64,000 bases of DNA from Mytilus edulis. Lineage: Eukaryota > Mollusca > Bivalvia > Mytilida > Mytilidae. The notes under the pieces were generated by a model. It saw only the letters and a list, made by a program, of their open reading frames with translations, did not search any database and was not told the origin of the DNA. The position numbers were made by a program, and so were the translations under genes. This document shows positions 34,704 to 44,217 of this stretch, in pieces (position 1 is the stretch's first letter; each line of letters begins with the position of its first letter). The stretch covers positions 98,982,749 to 99,046,748 of the forward strand of contig NC_092344.1 of NCBI RefSeq assembly GCF_963676685.1, given 5' to 3'.

Positions 34704-35784
34704 CGTGTATAGAGGATACCACGCTCTAAGAGAGGGATCCGTAGGTGGACCGTTGTACATAAAGCATACCAATATACCTTAATTTTCTGGTGAGTTATAA
34801 TTTCTTGAACATGTATCCCCAACGGGCTATAATTTAGGACCTCACCTTTATAATTATTGTTATTTTTTTTCGTCCTGAACATTACCATTATTTACCACAA
34901 GACGATAACCAAGCAACCCAAAAGATCTATTTTTATATTAACACACCACGTTTAATATTCTCTTATCTTCATACTATAAACTACCATTTTTCTCTATTTT
35001 CATATTATAGCACACCACTATATATATTCTCTATTCTTTATATTGTATCACATCGTCCTGAACATGCTTGAAATATTTGCCACTTGACGTTAAGCAACCA
35101 CCAGTCGGTATATTGTAGCCACGTTAGTCTGTATTCCTTATTTTTAATTTTTATCCATTTTTCTTAGTTTTGTCTCATTCTTATTTCCGTAAATTCTTGT
35201 TACAATTTATGCTTTCCTTTTTATAATAATCTTTCAGATATCTGACGCACTTACCTTACTCGAAAAGCACACATCAAGTTACGTTTATGGAAAGAAAAAC
35301 AACTCTAAGATTACAATGTAAAAAACCCTGCTTAACAACTTATCACTGGCAGATCTGCGAGATCACACAATGAGTCAACTCAATTTTTATTTACAAAATT
35401 AACTGATCTTAAAATTGCTAACGACAGCATAGTCTGAATGTTTCACCAATAATCTATATCGCCTAATCCTTTTGGGAAGAAAACATTTGGGGACCAACCT
35501 TCACACAATACCACTTTGCCAGTCTCCGTGTCTATGAAGAAATACAGAAGTTAACCAGTCATTCATGAAACCCAATACTCTTTGAATGCATGTTTGAATC
35601 AATCACATGGAAAAGATGGAATGGGATTTATCCCATACTGCATGATAACTTATACAAAAAATAACTGAAAAGTGTATTCTCCTACTACAAACTATTATAA
35701 TATCCATCATGACTTTTGTATAAAAATGCAGCTTCACAAAAACAACAACTTCGAATTCTCCTGTACATGAGAACCTTTATATAA

Positions 35785-36700
35785 AATAAGGAGATTGGTA
35801 TGATTGCTAATGAGACAACAACCCAGCAGAGTTCAAATGACATTGATATTCGCAAATATAATCACTGCTCGGCCTCCAATATTAAGAAAACTCCATACCA
35901 TATAGTTAACTGAGAAGGGCCAGACATGTAAATGAGATACAACGCAAACATGAAAACTGTAAATTGTTTATATGATTTTTAATTTGTTAATACAAATCTT
36001 TAAAATTCTCCGACATATCTGACAACAATGTGTTTCTTGATGTTTGTTTCATTTACTTAATATATGTCTGTGTACCTTTTTTCGCTTTGTGGTTGCTGTC
36101 AAAATAATGTTAACCAACATTTTTGATACTGTGATTTATTTATAATGATTGCTGCTTCAGTAATTAAAAAAAAATCTTTGAATCTTTTTTCTTATAAAAT
36201 TGAAGCTGTTTATGATACAATGAAAATTCGAATATTTATATAGATTTTTTTTAATTCTTCACATTTTACACATAACATCTGTGTCCCGAAATCATCATTG
36301 GTTTGTCTACAAAATAAAGTAAATGTTAAAATCATATTAATTTTTGGTCACCAGCATAGCATATATGAAAAACAAAATGTTTGGAAAAAAACATCATATA
36401 GAAATATACATTTAGAAATGTCTTGGTGCAAGCTGAATTCCGCTACGGGATGCGAGATTATCTCGCTGTGGTGATGACACGACCCATTTGTGGCATTGGG
36501 TTGTGTCCTGCTCTTTTGTCGGGTTGATGTCTCTTTGACACATTCCCTGTCTGTATTCTCTATCAAAATCATGCATGAATTTTTATCATTGTTAAAGGCC
36601 ATACAGTTGCCTATACTTGCTCTCATCCTCCTCCTTTGAACTTGGGGTGGATAGTTATCTCATTGGTATTCATACCGCATGTTCTTACTTGTGTTATGTT
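35785..36700. repeat. Fragments of two dispersed mussel repeats
   Basis: 35785-35950 carries a diverged 'ATGAGACA' member (GGAGATTGGTATGATTGCTA). 36420-36620 carries, on the - strand, the 'GGGAATGTGTCAAAGAGACA' repeat seen also at 21610-21690. The remainder up to 37.85 kb is AT-rich with no convincing gene. Confidence 0.5.
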
Positions 36701-37869
36701 GACCTTTTGGTACTTTTATTCTCAATTTTTGTTTAAGTCAACAAGATGTCCTCTTACTTTTGGTAATGTATGTCATTGGGTTCACCGGTTGCTGCCTCAT
36801 TGACACCTCCTTTCACTGATGCTGCATCTATTGTTTTACTGTCTTGTTTTGCATAAAAACAAATTTACAGTGTATTCCTCATTCCATGGTTTTGTTTCAA
36901 GGTTTAGATAGCCAATTGGTATATATTCACTGACAACATTTGTATTCTTTTATGGACTTTTTTTAGTGTGAAAAAAATGCCTCTTGAAAGTGCAAAAAAG
37001 TTTTTTTCTTTTTTAAGTTGACCAGTCCAGACTTTGTTTACTAACAGTATATTTAAATTACTTTTCATAACAACGTGTCGTACTTCTTATATGTTTGTAT
37101 AAGCTAAATGCATTTGTTTTTAAAAAAAATCGAGCATAAATCATTTTGACCGTTTGGTGTATGTACAAAATCAGTGGCATCTTCTAGATATACTTTGTTT
37201 GTTTTTCGTCTGCTTATGTTTTTGAATTGCGTTCCCTCCTTCAAATGTGTACAACATTGCGCATCTCTCATTCCCCCCCCCCTTTTTTTACACATATCAA
37301 AATGCAAACTCCTTTATGCACTACATATAAATACAACAAACTTATCTTGGATGAAGTTCATATTTCGGCGTCATATCACTTTTCCATCAAGTATTTTTAA
37401 AGTTAACAACCCCAAAATGTATTTATAGCATACACACGACTGTTCGAGTGGTCCCAGTCAATACAAAAATTGACATTTATTGTATAATTAGTAACTTGCT
37501 TACGTAGCACGGACATGCATGAAAGAATATATAACTACTCGCTGTTTCAGTTTGCATTGAAATTTATGTAACAGTTTGTGTTGTTATATCATCTTACCAA
37601 GGTTTGATGTGCTGTTATTTTCCTTCGCGGTCATGGAAGCCATGCTGTCTGGTGTTTTCCACGACTTGTATGTCGTCACAAACAAAATATAAATAGCTTT
37701 AAACAACAATCGGTACACTCGGGATTTTCAATAGTATTATCGTAATATAATTTCTTCCGAAGTCAATAACCAACTTCTTGGTTATTCGTCTTGGACATTA
37801 TCTTTAAAAACAAGCTAAAAAAGCCGATACTATTCCGAATGTCATAAATTACCATTTTTATATCACTTG

Positions 37870-37930
37870 TCATCCAGACGCTCTACTTTGAAAAATAAAG
37901 CGGCTGGATGATCGAGACTAATAGACTGTG
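37870..37930. repeat. Hairpin with CCAGACGC/GCGGCTGG arms, copy 2
   Basis: Located just 5' of the TRIM start codon. It reads CATCCAGACGCTCTACTTTG, then AAAGCGGCTGGATGATCGAG and ACTAATAGACTGTG. It is the opposite-sense relative of 34258-34330. Confidence 0.65.
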
Positions 37931-38847
37931 AGAGTGTTAGTAAACTGACAATATAGCAATATAGAAATGGCTGCAGCAATGCTAACGTCGATGTCTTACA
38001 CCAAAGACCTACCTGAAACTATAAATGACCTCACTAAATGTCCAATATGTCTAGACACTCTAAAAGTACCGAAATATTTTACATGCCTGCACACTTTCTG
38101 TTCATCTTGCATTCATACTTGTATTGAACATTTATTCAAAGACCACATTCCGAGAAGCATATCATGCCCAGTCTGTAGAACCAAAATAAAGGTTTCGGAT
38201 AAAACACGAAATGCAGAAGAATTTTCTCGTAAATTGCCAATCAACCACATAATACTGAGTCTAATAGATGCACAGAAAATGCTGAAGGGAAAATCAATTT
38301 GTGGACCATGTAAAAAGCTTCTGGCCTTCATGGTAATAAAGTAACAGCGGCGAAAGTATTTTGTGTAGAATGTAGAGAAGCTTTCTGTAATTCATGCTCA
38401 AAGTATCACAAAGCCTTCAGTGCTTTTATTGACCATGAACTTGCAGACATCGATAAAGTTTCCGACGTTCATTTAAAGATTGGTTCACAATACACTACAT
38501 GTAACGAACACATGAAAAAAATTGAGGTTTATTGTAATGATCATCAGAAGCCGTGCTGCTTACATTGTGTTACATTAGAGCATCGTAAATGCAACGAAGT
38601 TGTGGCCATTGAAGAGGCAGCAAAGAAACTAAGAGATAGTGATGCATACTTGAATCTTATGAATGCATTTAGCACATTGACAAGAAATTTTAGCAAAGCT
38701 GTAGAAGAACGAGAAGAATTATTGTTTGTAGGTGAAAGGGAAGAAAAGGAGACGAAAGAGAAAATCAAGACAATAAGAAAGAATATTGAAAAACTGGTAT
38801 TGAAATTAGAGCAAGACTGTTTGGATCAGTTGTCAATTAGCTGTAGG

Positions 38848-38856
38848 GATAATCAG
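38848..38856. repeat. 9-bp target duplication, left copy (GATAATCAG)
   Basis: GATAATCAG lies directly left of the transposon and again at 43098-43106. It encodes D-N-Q of the TRIM coiled coil. Only one copy is needed to read through, which proves it was made by the insertion. Confidence 0.9.
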
Positions 38857-38857
38857 C

Positions 38858-38937
38858 GGTACCACGATTTCCCGAGAACTACGAGAACAACATAATATCC
38901 CGAAAACAAGATTATATATCCCGAGAACAAGATTTTT
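38858..38937 (+). repeat. Left terminal inverted repeat (perfect core)
   Basis: 80 bases identical to the reverse complement of 43017-43096. A TCCCGARAAC motif occurs three times (near 38870, 38898 and 38919), like iterated transposase-binding sites; a further related CGAGAACAAC sits between the first two. The inner, imperfect part continues to about 39125. Confidence 0.92.
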
Positions 38938-39094
38938 AATTGTGTTATAGGTGTTTTTATTGTGTTTTTACTACTTTTTACAATAATAAAGAATATTAAT
39001 AAGAGATAATACTCGTTTTTATTCAATAAAAATGCAATTTCAGGTCAAAAAATCATTTTCTATGTCTTGTATGCAAAATCCTTGTTGACACAAT

Positions 39095-39247
39095 ATGGCG
39101 GACATTCTAAAGGTAGACAACTTAAGAAAATCAAAGTATTAGAAGATCTTAGAAGAACTGACAGAAAAGAAAAGTATCAAATGTACTGAAAGAATAGATT
39201 TTATTAAAAAAAATGTTAAACATTCATATAAAACTGATTGTTGTTAA
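39095..39247 (+). pseudogene. Small broken reading frame starting inside the left TIR
   Basis: ATG within AATATGGCGGAC opens a frame of 50 codons that ends in TAA at 39245. It is interrupted by TAG at codon 16 (39140-39142). The peptide before the stop is M-A-D-I-L-K-V-D-N-L; after it comes I-L-E-E-L-T-E-K-K, lysine- and glutamate-rich. The right TIR, read inward, also has ATGGCGGAC followed by a similar but shorter frame (M-A-D-V-I-I-C-K-V-D-N). I infer a gene start that in a complete element lay in the TIR. Function unknown. Confidence 0.35.
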
Positions 39248-39562
39248 TTAATTATATGTCTCTATTGTTAATAAATTTTATTTATATCGTTATATTGTTA
39301 TTGTTAATAAAATGAAATAAATTATGATTCGTCAAAGTTTTTACTAAAATAACATGTTTTCAAAATGATCCAAAATCTTAGTAATTATATTGTTTTCTTA
39401 TTAAATGCTGTAATTACTGGACAATTTTCTCCAAATATCTCCTTTTAAACTAAAGCTTGGTGTTGTTTTAATACAAAATACAAAAATTTCAATTTTCTCA
39501 AATTTTGTTCATCAAAGAAATATGAAGACAACGGCTTGGTATTATTTTAGTAACATTTTGCA

Positions 39563-39571
39563 TATAAAAAG
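39563..39571 (+). promoter_or_regulatory. TATA box of the PHD gene
   Basis: TATAAAAAG lies 33-41 bp upstream of the ATG at 39604, so the 5' UTR would be very short (about 5-15 nt). Confidence 0.45.
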
Positions 39572-39603
39572 TAATTTACGATTTTGGTGCTTATTCTTCC
39601 AAA

Positions 39604-39831
39604 ATGTCAGAGGAAATGAAATATCCGTGTATAAAATGTACTGAATGTACTGATGATTGTGTCATTGATGCAATTCAGTGCACTGGCTGTGAGAAATGGG
39701 TCCATACCAAATGTGTACCCATGAGTGATGTATTGTTACAGAAATGGTCTGATGCTAACCTGTCTTTTCTATGTGAGAATTGTTGTTTCACTAATGAAGA
39801 GTTCGACGGGGTAAAATCATTGAAAAGGTAG
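39604..39831 (+). CDS. PHD-type zinc finger protein, transposon-borne
   Basis: The 75-aa protein is almost entirely a PHD finger. The C4HC3 ligands are C9, C12, C26, C29, H34, C37, C57 and C60, with the typical tryptophan two residues before the histidine (C-E-K-W-V-H). Extra cysteines are at 15, 19 and 61. PHD fingers usually read histone H3 tails; that role is inferred. The TAG stop overlaps a good donor (AAAAG|GTAGGC at 39830), so the frame could instead be the first exon of a longer, now lost, coding region. I saw no matching downstream exon before the antisense SGNH gene. PHD and SGNH domains also occur together in ORF1 of some CR1-like retrotransposons. Confidence 0.85.
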   Translation: MSEEMKYPCIKCTECTDDCVIDAIQCTGCEKWVHTKCVPMSDVLLQKWSDANLSFLCENCCFTNEEFDGVKSLKR

Positions 39832-40382
39832 GCATTTTTTTTTTTACATATATTTCGATAATGGCATTTAATGTGTCCTTTGTGTTATTGGTGCTTATTT
39901 GTATCTAATTTAGGAGTAATATTTTATGTGTAAGTAATCTGTGATATATTTATTATGACCTATGATCTTTCCAATTAACAACGATTACAGGCACGTGTCC
40001 ACCAACTTTTACAATAACTTGTTAATTAGTATATCCACTTATGACATGTATATTCAAAGCCTAGAGATAAGATTATTAATTTATTACCAATTCAGGTCTA
40101 TAACATTTTAATACTATTAGTTACAGTCGGCATTACAAAAAATCACAAGACATGAGTTTCAAGGTTCAAGCAATGACAAAAAAATAAATTTATAAATATA
40201 CATTAATCAAACAGTAAATACAACGCTACACAGTGCAATACATTAAACAAACAAACGCTACACAATGCAATACAATTCTACTTTTTATTACCCAACAATA
40301 ATAATAATTAAACTCTTACGATATAACATATATAACATATTCACATCCTACTGACTGTCATTTGAACGTCGCTTTAAAAAGA

Positions 40383-40976
40383 TCAATCAATTCGCTTACT
40401 AACACGGTTAATAAACCAACTGAGTGATTTTTTTAGAGCGAGAAGAAAGGCCCGGTACCCTTTCTCCGTGAAGTGCACTCCGTCTAACGCCTCGTACTCC
40501 TTTCGATATACATTAACCGGTTTGAAATAGAAAACTAAAGGATTTTGAACAGCTTTGTTCAACATCATTCGATTAACTACGTCTCTTCGGGCATTGTATA
40601 TTTCGGGAGTGAGTCGGACGCGAAATCTAGACCGCTGCAAAACGGACATGAATACAATTGCAACTCCCCTCGAAAGGCAAGCTCCAATAAAAGTATTTAA
40701 GTCCTTTTCGAAAGCAGTCTCATCAAATTGTAAATTACTGCAATCGTTTGAGCCAATTTGACATATGACAACATGAGGCGCATAATGTACAAATAAGCCT
40801 GATTCAATTTCAGTAATTAACCTTTTGATAGTAGCACCCGGATAGCCATGCATCTGCACCGAAACTTTTCCACGAGCATTGGAAGGGTATTCCCACTTGT
40901 GGGGTTTCCCTTTATCCTCGCACAAACGCCTCAAATGTTCAACATAGCTATGACCGAGTACTAAAACGTTCAACAT
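40383..40976 (-). CDS. SGNH/GDSL-family hydrolase, transposon-borne
   Basis: The intact 197-aa frame shows the four SGNH blocks. Block I is V-L-G-H-S-Y with Ser10 as nucleophile (G-H-S instead of G-D-S). Block II glycine is in G-Y-P-G-A-T (G47). Block III is I-G-S-N-D (N77). Block V is D-G-V-H (D165, H168). The family comprises esterases and lipases that cleave acyl esters; the substrate is unknown. There is no signal peptide or membrane segment, so it is probably intracellular. The length is that of a single SGNH domain. It is antisense to the PHD and NADAR genes and about 550-750 bp from each. An AATAAA in - orientation lies about 100 bp past the stop (near 40281-40287). It starts at the first ATG. 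Confidence 0.9.
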   Translation of the reverse strand: MLNVLVLGHSYVEHLRRLCEDKGKPHKWEYPSNARGKVSVQMHGYPGATIKRLITEIESGLFVHYAPHVVICQIGSNDCSNLQFDETAFEKDLNTFIGACLSRGVAIVFMSVLQRSRFRVRLTPEIYNARRDVVNRMMLNKAVQNPLVFYFKPVNVYRKEYEALDGVHFTEKGYRAFLLALKKSLSWFINRVSKRID

Positions 40977-41644
40977 ATTAGCGGATATGAAGAACTTAAT
41001 ATATTTTTGCTCAATTTACTGACAATTAAATAAAATAAAATATATATTTTTAAAGAGGAATTTGAAATATAGTTGTTTAAAAAATTTATCTGAACTATTT
41101 CATAAAATGTAAAATATAATCTCTATAAAATGGTAATTTGTAATTCAATTAAACACTTCAAAAAAAGAATGAAACAAAAATAATTTTCAAAAACGGAACT
41201 CACTTATTCAAATATATACTTATATATTTTTTTTCTCAAATAGATGTAAATAAATCTTTCCAAAACGGCAACTGAACTCTTTTAGGGTATTATAAAAAAA
41301 ATTACAAAAATTTACGAAATTGCTTCCAAAATTCAACTATTTAAGATAAGCGACCAAAGACCATAAATAGTTGAATGACACTCTTAGGTTTTACAGTCAT
41401 TTATATACGCATCAGAGAGTATTGCAAGCTGACTTTGACACATGTTTATTTGAAATTGTCTAATGGTTTATGACACTGATTATAGGGCACACTTCCATAA
41501 TCATTTGAGATTAATTCAGATTTATTGTAATCCCGGTTTAATTAATTACAGTTAGTAGATAGATTAGTTAATAATGTTTTGATGAATGATAAACATCTGA
41601 ACAGTATTTACAATTCATAAATTAATTGTGAATTTTACAAATAG

Positions 41645-41653
41645 TATAAATAG
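41645..41653 (+). promoter_or_regulatory. TATA box of the NADAR gene
   Basis: TATAAATAG, a near-consensus TATA box, lies 75-83 bp upstream of the ATG at 41728. Transcription would begin near 41675, giving a ~50-nt leader. Confidence 0.55.
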
Positions 41654-41727
41654 AGTCCGAACTAGTTACAATGTTATTGACCGAGATTTCTTCAGAAGTA
41701 CAAAACGTTTAGAAATACAAACCAAGA

Positions 41728-42147
41728 ATGATTACTTACGTAAAAGGGAAAACAGACGTTCTATCCAATTTCTACCCTGTTCTCTTGAATAATAATGGTA
41801 TAACTTTCAAATCTGCCGAACATATGTACCAAAGTCAAAAAGCCATTTTCCATGAAGAATACGAGTTAAATGCTAAAATCATAATAGCACATAACGCCCA
41901 AAATGCAAAAAAACTGTCAAAATCTATTAAAACATGTGTTGAATGGGAACAAATGAAGCCAATTGTCCAAGCCGAAATTTTGAAAATAAAGTTTGTACAG
42001 TTTGAAGAATTCCGTGATATACTAATGGCATCGGAAGGTTACATTGCGCATAATGTTTGTGATACTTTCTGGGGCACAGGTTTCGATGGGAAAGGACAGA
42101 ATGTATTTGGACTACTTTTAGCTGCATTAAGGCTTGGTGTTAAATAA
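41728..42147 (+). CDS. NADAR-domain protein (YbiA-like N-glycosidase), transposon-borne
   Basis: The intact 139-aa frame is one full NADAR (YbiA/DUF1768) domain. Visible signature blocks are L-S-N-F-Y-P at 12-17, F-K-S-A-E-H-M-Y-Q at 27-35 with K38-A39, the tryptophan at 73, K-F-x-Q at 88-91, D-T-F-W-G-T-G at 112-118 and G-x-N-x-F-G at 123-128. Known NADAR proteins are N-glycosidases. YbiA acts on riboflavin-pathway intermediates, and some NADARs remove ADP-ribose from guanine in DNA. Which applies here is unknown. The conserved glutamate of the A-E-H motif (E31) is present. It is intronless, has its own TATA box, and possible AATAAA signals lie past the stop (42142-42147 overlaps the stop; another is near 42579). 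Confidence 0.9.
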   Translation: MITYVKGKTDVLSNFYPVLLNNNGITFKSAEHMYQSQKAIFHEEYELNAKIIIAHNAQNAKKLSKSIKTCVEWEQMKPIVQAEILKIKFVQFEEFRDILMASEGYIAHNVCDTFWGTGFDGKGQNVFGLLLAALRLGVK

Positions 42148-42850
42148 ATATTAAAATGTATTATGTATACTTTGTGAGGTAACAAAAACCTTTTTTTTCT
42201 CTTTTGACAATTATAAGAAAACAAAACTACTGGTTTCTATTGTATATATTTCTGAAGACTATGTACGGTACTGCTATGTAATATTTATATATGTTTATGT
42301 TTATTATACAGAAAGGTGCTGATATTTAGGGAAAAAATAATAGAGAACACATATAAAATTTTAAGAAAAAAAAAATGGCAAATTTTGAATATCTTATTTT
42401 GGAATTTTGATAATTGAATGGTTTGTTTGATATGTTACTTTCATAATTTCAAGATTTCTTAAACAAATTATGTTACTATGATTGAAAAGACCATGTAATT
42501 ATATGTTGTACCACTTTTTTTTTAAACATTAAATTTCTTGTATTTTATACCATTGTATACATTGGATTTGTACTTCAAATAAATAATCTGATCTCTATAT
42601 TTCTTATTTTATATATCCAAAGAGAAGCATACGTTATTTATTGTGGTACTATGTCAATGAGTCAATCATAAATTCATTCATTAGAATTAATGAAATAGCA
42701 TCAACACAGTTCAAATGCAGAATGATCACAATTAGATATTGCAAATGCACCAGATCACAAATAACGAAATTCTACAACACAAAATCCTCAGTGAGCAAAC
42801 AGTACTACAGTACTTTGCTTTCAAGTCGAGTTATCTACCTTACAAATTAT
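42148..42850. other. Non-coding right interior of the transposon
   Basis: AT-rich, with no recognised domain. An 84-codon + frame at 42641-42895 has no recognisable motif and runs into the imperfect inner part of the right TIR, so I do not count it as a gene. Confidence 0.5.
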
Positions 42851-43016
42851 AACGTCCGCCATATTGTTTTCAACAAGGAATTTGCATATAAGTAACAAGA
42901 CATAAAAATCTATTTTCTGAAGATTGCGTGTACTTTTATTAATTATGAACGCCATAAACCTTAATTATTGTATGCTGTTACACTTATTTAAGCAAAAAAA
43001 CACATATAAAACCATA

Positions 43017-43096
43017 AAAAATCTTGTTCTCGGGATATATAATCTTGTTTTCGGGATATTATGTTGTTCTCGTAGTTCTCGGGAAATCGTGGTACC
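43017..43096 (-). repeat. Right terminal inverted repeat (perfect core)
   Basis: Reverse complement of 38858-38937 over 80 bases, followed at 43097 by one unmatched C and the right target duplication at 43098-43106. The inner imperfect part extends left to about 42835 and includes GTCCGCCATATTG at 42854-42866. Confidence 0.92.
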
Positions 43097-44217
43097 CGAT
43101 AATCAGTTAGTTTTAAGTGAAAGCATTGAACATTTTAAAGAGAAAACAAAAATGGTCCTTCACTGCCAGAATATGTTGAAGGCAGGGCTGAAATGTAATT
43201 CAGACATACAGTTGTTGTATGATTATAACAACATGAAAGCTCAGAAAGAAGAACTAGAAAGTTTTCTGCAGGTAAATGAACAGCAAAAGTATTCTAAATT
43301 TGCATTTGAAATCAATGGAGCAATGGAAAATATGACAGATCAAATCACCAGTCTTGGAAATGTAGTTATCAGTGAAGCTACATTAATTACTAGTAACAGT
43401 TCATTGCTTGATTGCTCAATTAGGCCGCTTCAAGATTTGGATCTTCTACGTGAAAATTCATTTTATAAAAAGGAAGCAAAATTTAGTGGAGTTACATGCC
43501 ATGATCCTTCTTGTAGATCGTTACAAATACTGGTTGTATATATTTAGTGATGAAACTGATGAAATTTATTATGGTAGAGTAAAATTATCCATTCAAGATG
43601 CTTTAACATTTTCTATTCCCTGGGATGTAAGTGGAACCCTGAAAGGTAGATGTGTTGTATCCTTCCCAGAAAGCAGTGTACTAGCAGATATCTGCATCAA
43701 CTCTTGCACCATTAATCGCTGGATACAGATCAACAATCCACAAATCGGAATATCGTTTTACAGCAACAGTATTGTATCCTGCCATAGATATGATGGCAAG
43801 TCTGCTGATGTAGTCACAATTTTTGACATGAATGGTAATGTGATTCGAGAGCATAAACATGGATGTAAACCAAACTATCTCTGTATAGATGATGTTGGAA
43901 GAATCTTTTTTAATGACCGTGATGAGAACAAGCTTACTTGTATTACATACAATTTTGAAGAAGTCTTTACATATAAACATGAACAGCTGAGGGGAATTGC
44001 AGGCATCGCAACAGATACAGAAGGGAATATTTATGTAGCTGGGTTTAATTCAAACAACGTCCATCAACTGTCACCATCAGGTCAACTCAACAAGATAATT
44101 CTAACTGAAGCACATGACATTATCAATCCATTAGGAATAAGTTTTAAGAAAGATGCAGATATTTTGATTGTGCTGAATGACAGTGGTAGCCGAGTCAGCA
44201 TGTATGAAATGTATTGA

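Larger units (their letters stand above)
38857..43097. mobile_element. 4241-bp TIR transposon carrying PHD, SGNH-hydrolase and NADAR genes
   Basis: The terminal inverted repeats are perfect over 80 bp (38858-38937 and 43017-43096), beginning GGTACCACGATTTCCCGAGA. They go on imperfectly to about 270 bp, with matching TATGTCTTGT, CCTTGTTGA and AATATGGCGGAC blocks. The outermost base differs (C versus G). A 9-bp duplication flanks it. The interior has three intact divergent or antisense genes (39604-39831 +, 40383-40976 -, 41728-42147 +) and no frame resembling a transposase. It is thus probably non-autonomous. Long TIRs with a 9-bp duplication fit Mutator-like elements best; Merlin (8-9 bp) or other superfamilies are not excluded. 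The base composition is as AT-rich as the surroundings. Confidence 0.93.
37967..44217 (+). pseudogene. Intronless TRIM (RING-B-box-coiled coil-NHL) gene, broken
   Basis: Segment 1 (37967-38341) encodes a complete C3HC4 RING: C25, C28, C40, H42, C45, C48, C67, C70 (C-P-I-C … C-P-V-C), the E2-binding fold of E3 ubiquitin ligases. A one-base loss (or two-base gain) near 38327, within B-box 1, shifts the frame. The next frame (about 38329-38856) gives the rest of B-box 1 (F-C-V-E-C-R-E-A-F-C-N-S-C), B-box 2 (C-N-E-H … C-C-L-H-C) and a coiled coil. A 4241-bp transposon plus 9-bp duplication then interrupts it. The coiled coil resumes at 43107. A second frameshift near 43527 leads to the last segment, ending TGA at 44215-44217, with NHL-like repeats (G-I-A-T-D-T-E-G-N-I-Y-V-A-G-F-N). 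Many bivalve TRIMs are intronless. The frameshifts could be assembly indels; the insertion is real structure. Confidence 0.9.

Noticed and set aside
34536-34888. Overlapping - strand frames of 78 and 86 codons
   Set aside because: They fall across a GGATCC foldback and homopolymers; no domain.
35238-35321. Frame I-S-D-A-L-T-L-L-E-K-H-T-S-S-Y-V-Y-G after CTTTCAG
   Set aside because: Protein-like, but only 27 codons, with no partner exon and in repeat-rich DNA.
42641-42895. 84-codon frame inside the transposon
   Set aside because: No motif, and it runs into the imperfect TIR; probably chance.
43681-43980. 99-codon - strand frame
   Set aside because: Antisense shadow of the TRIM NHL region.
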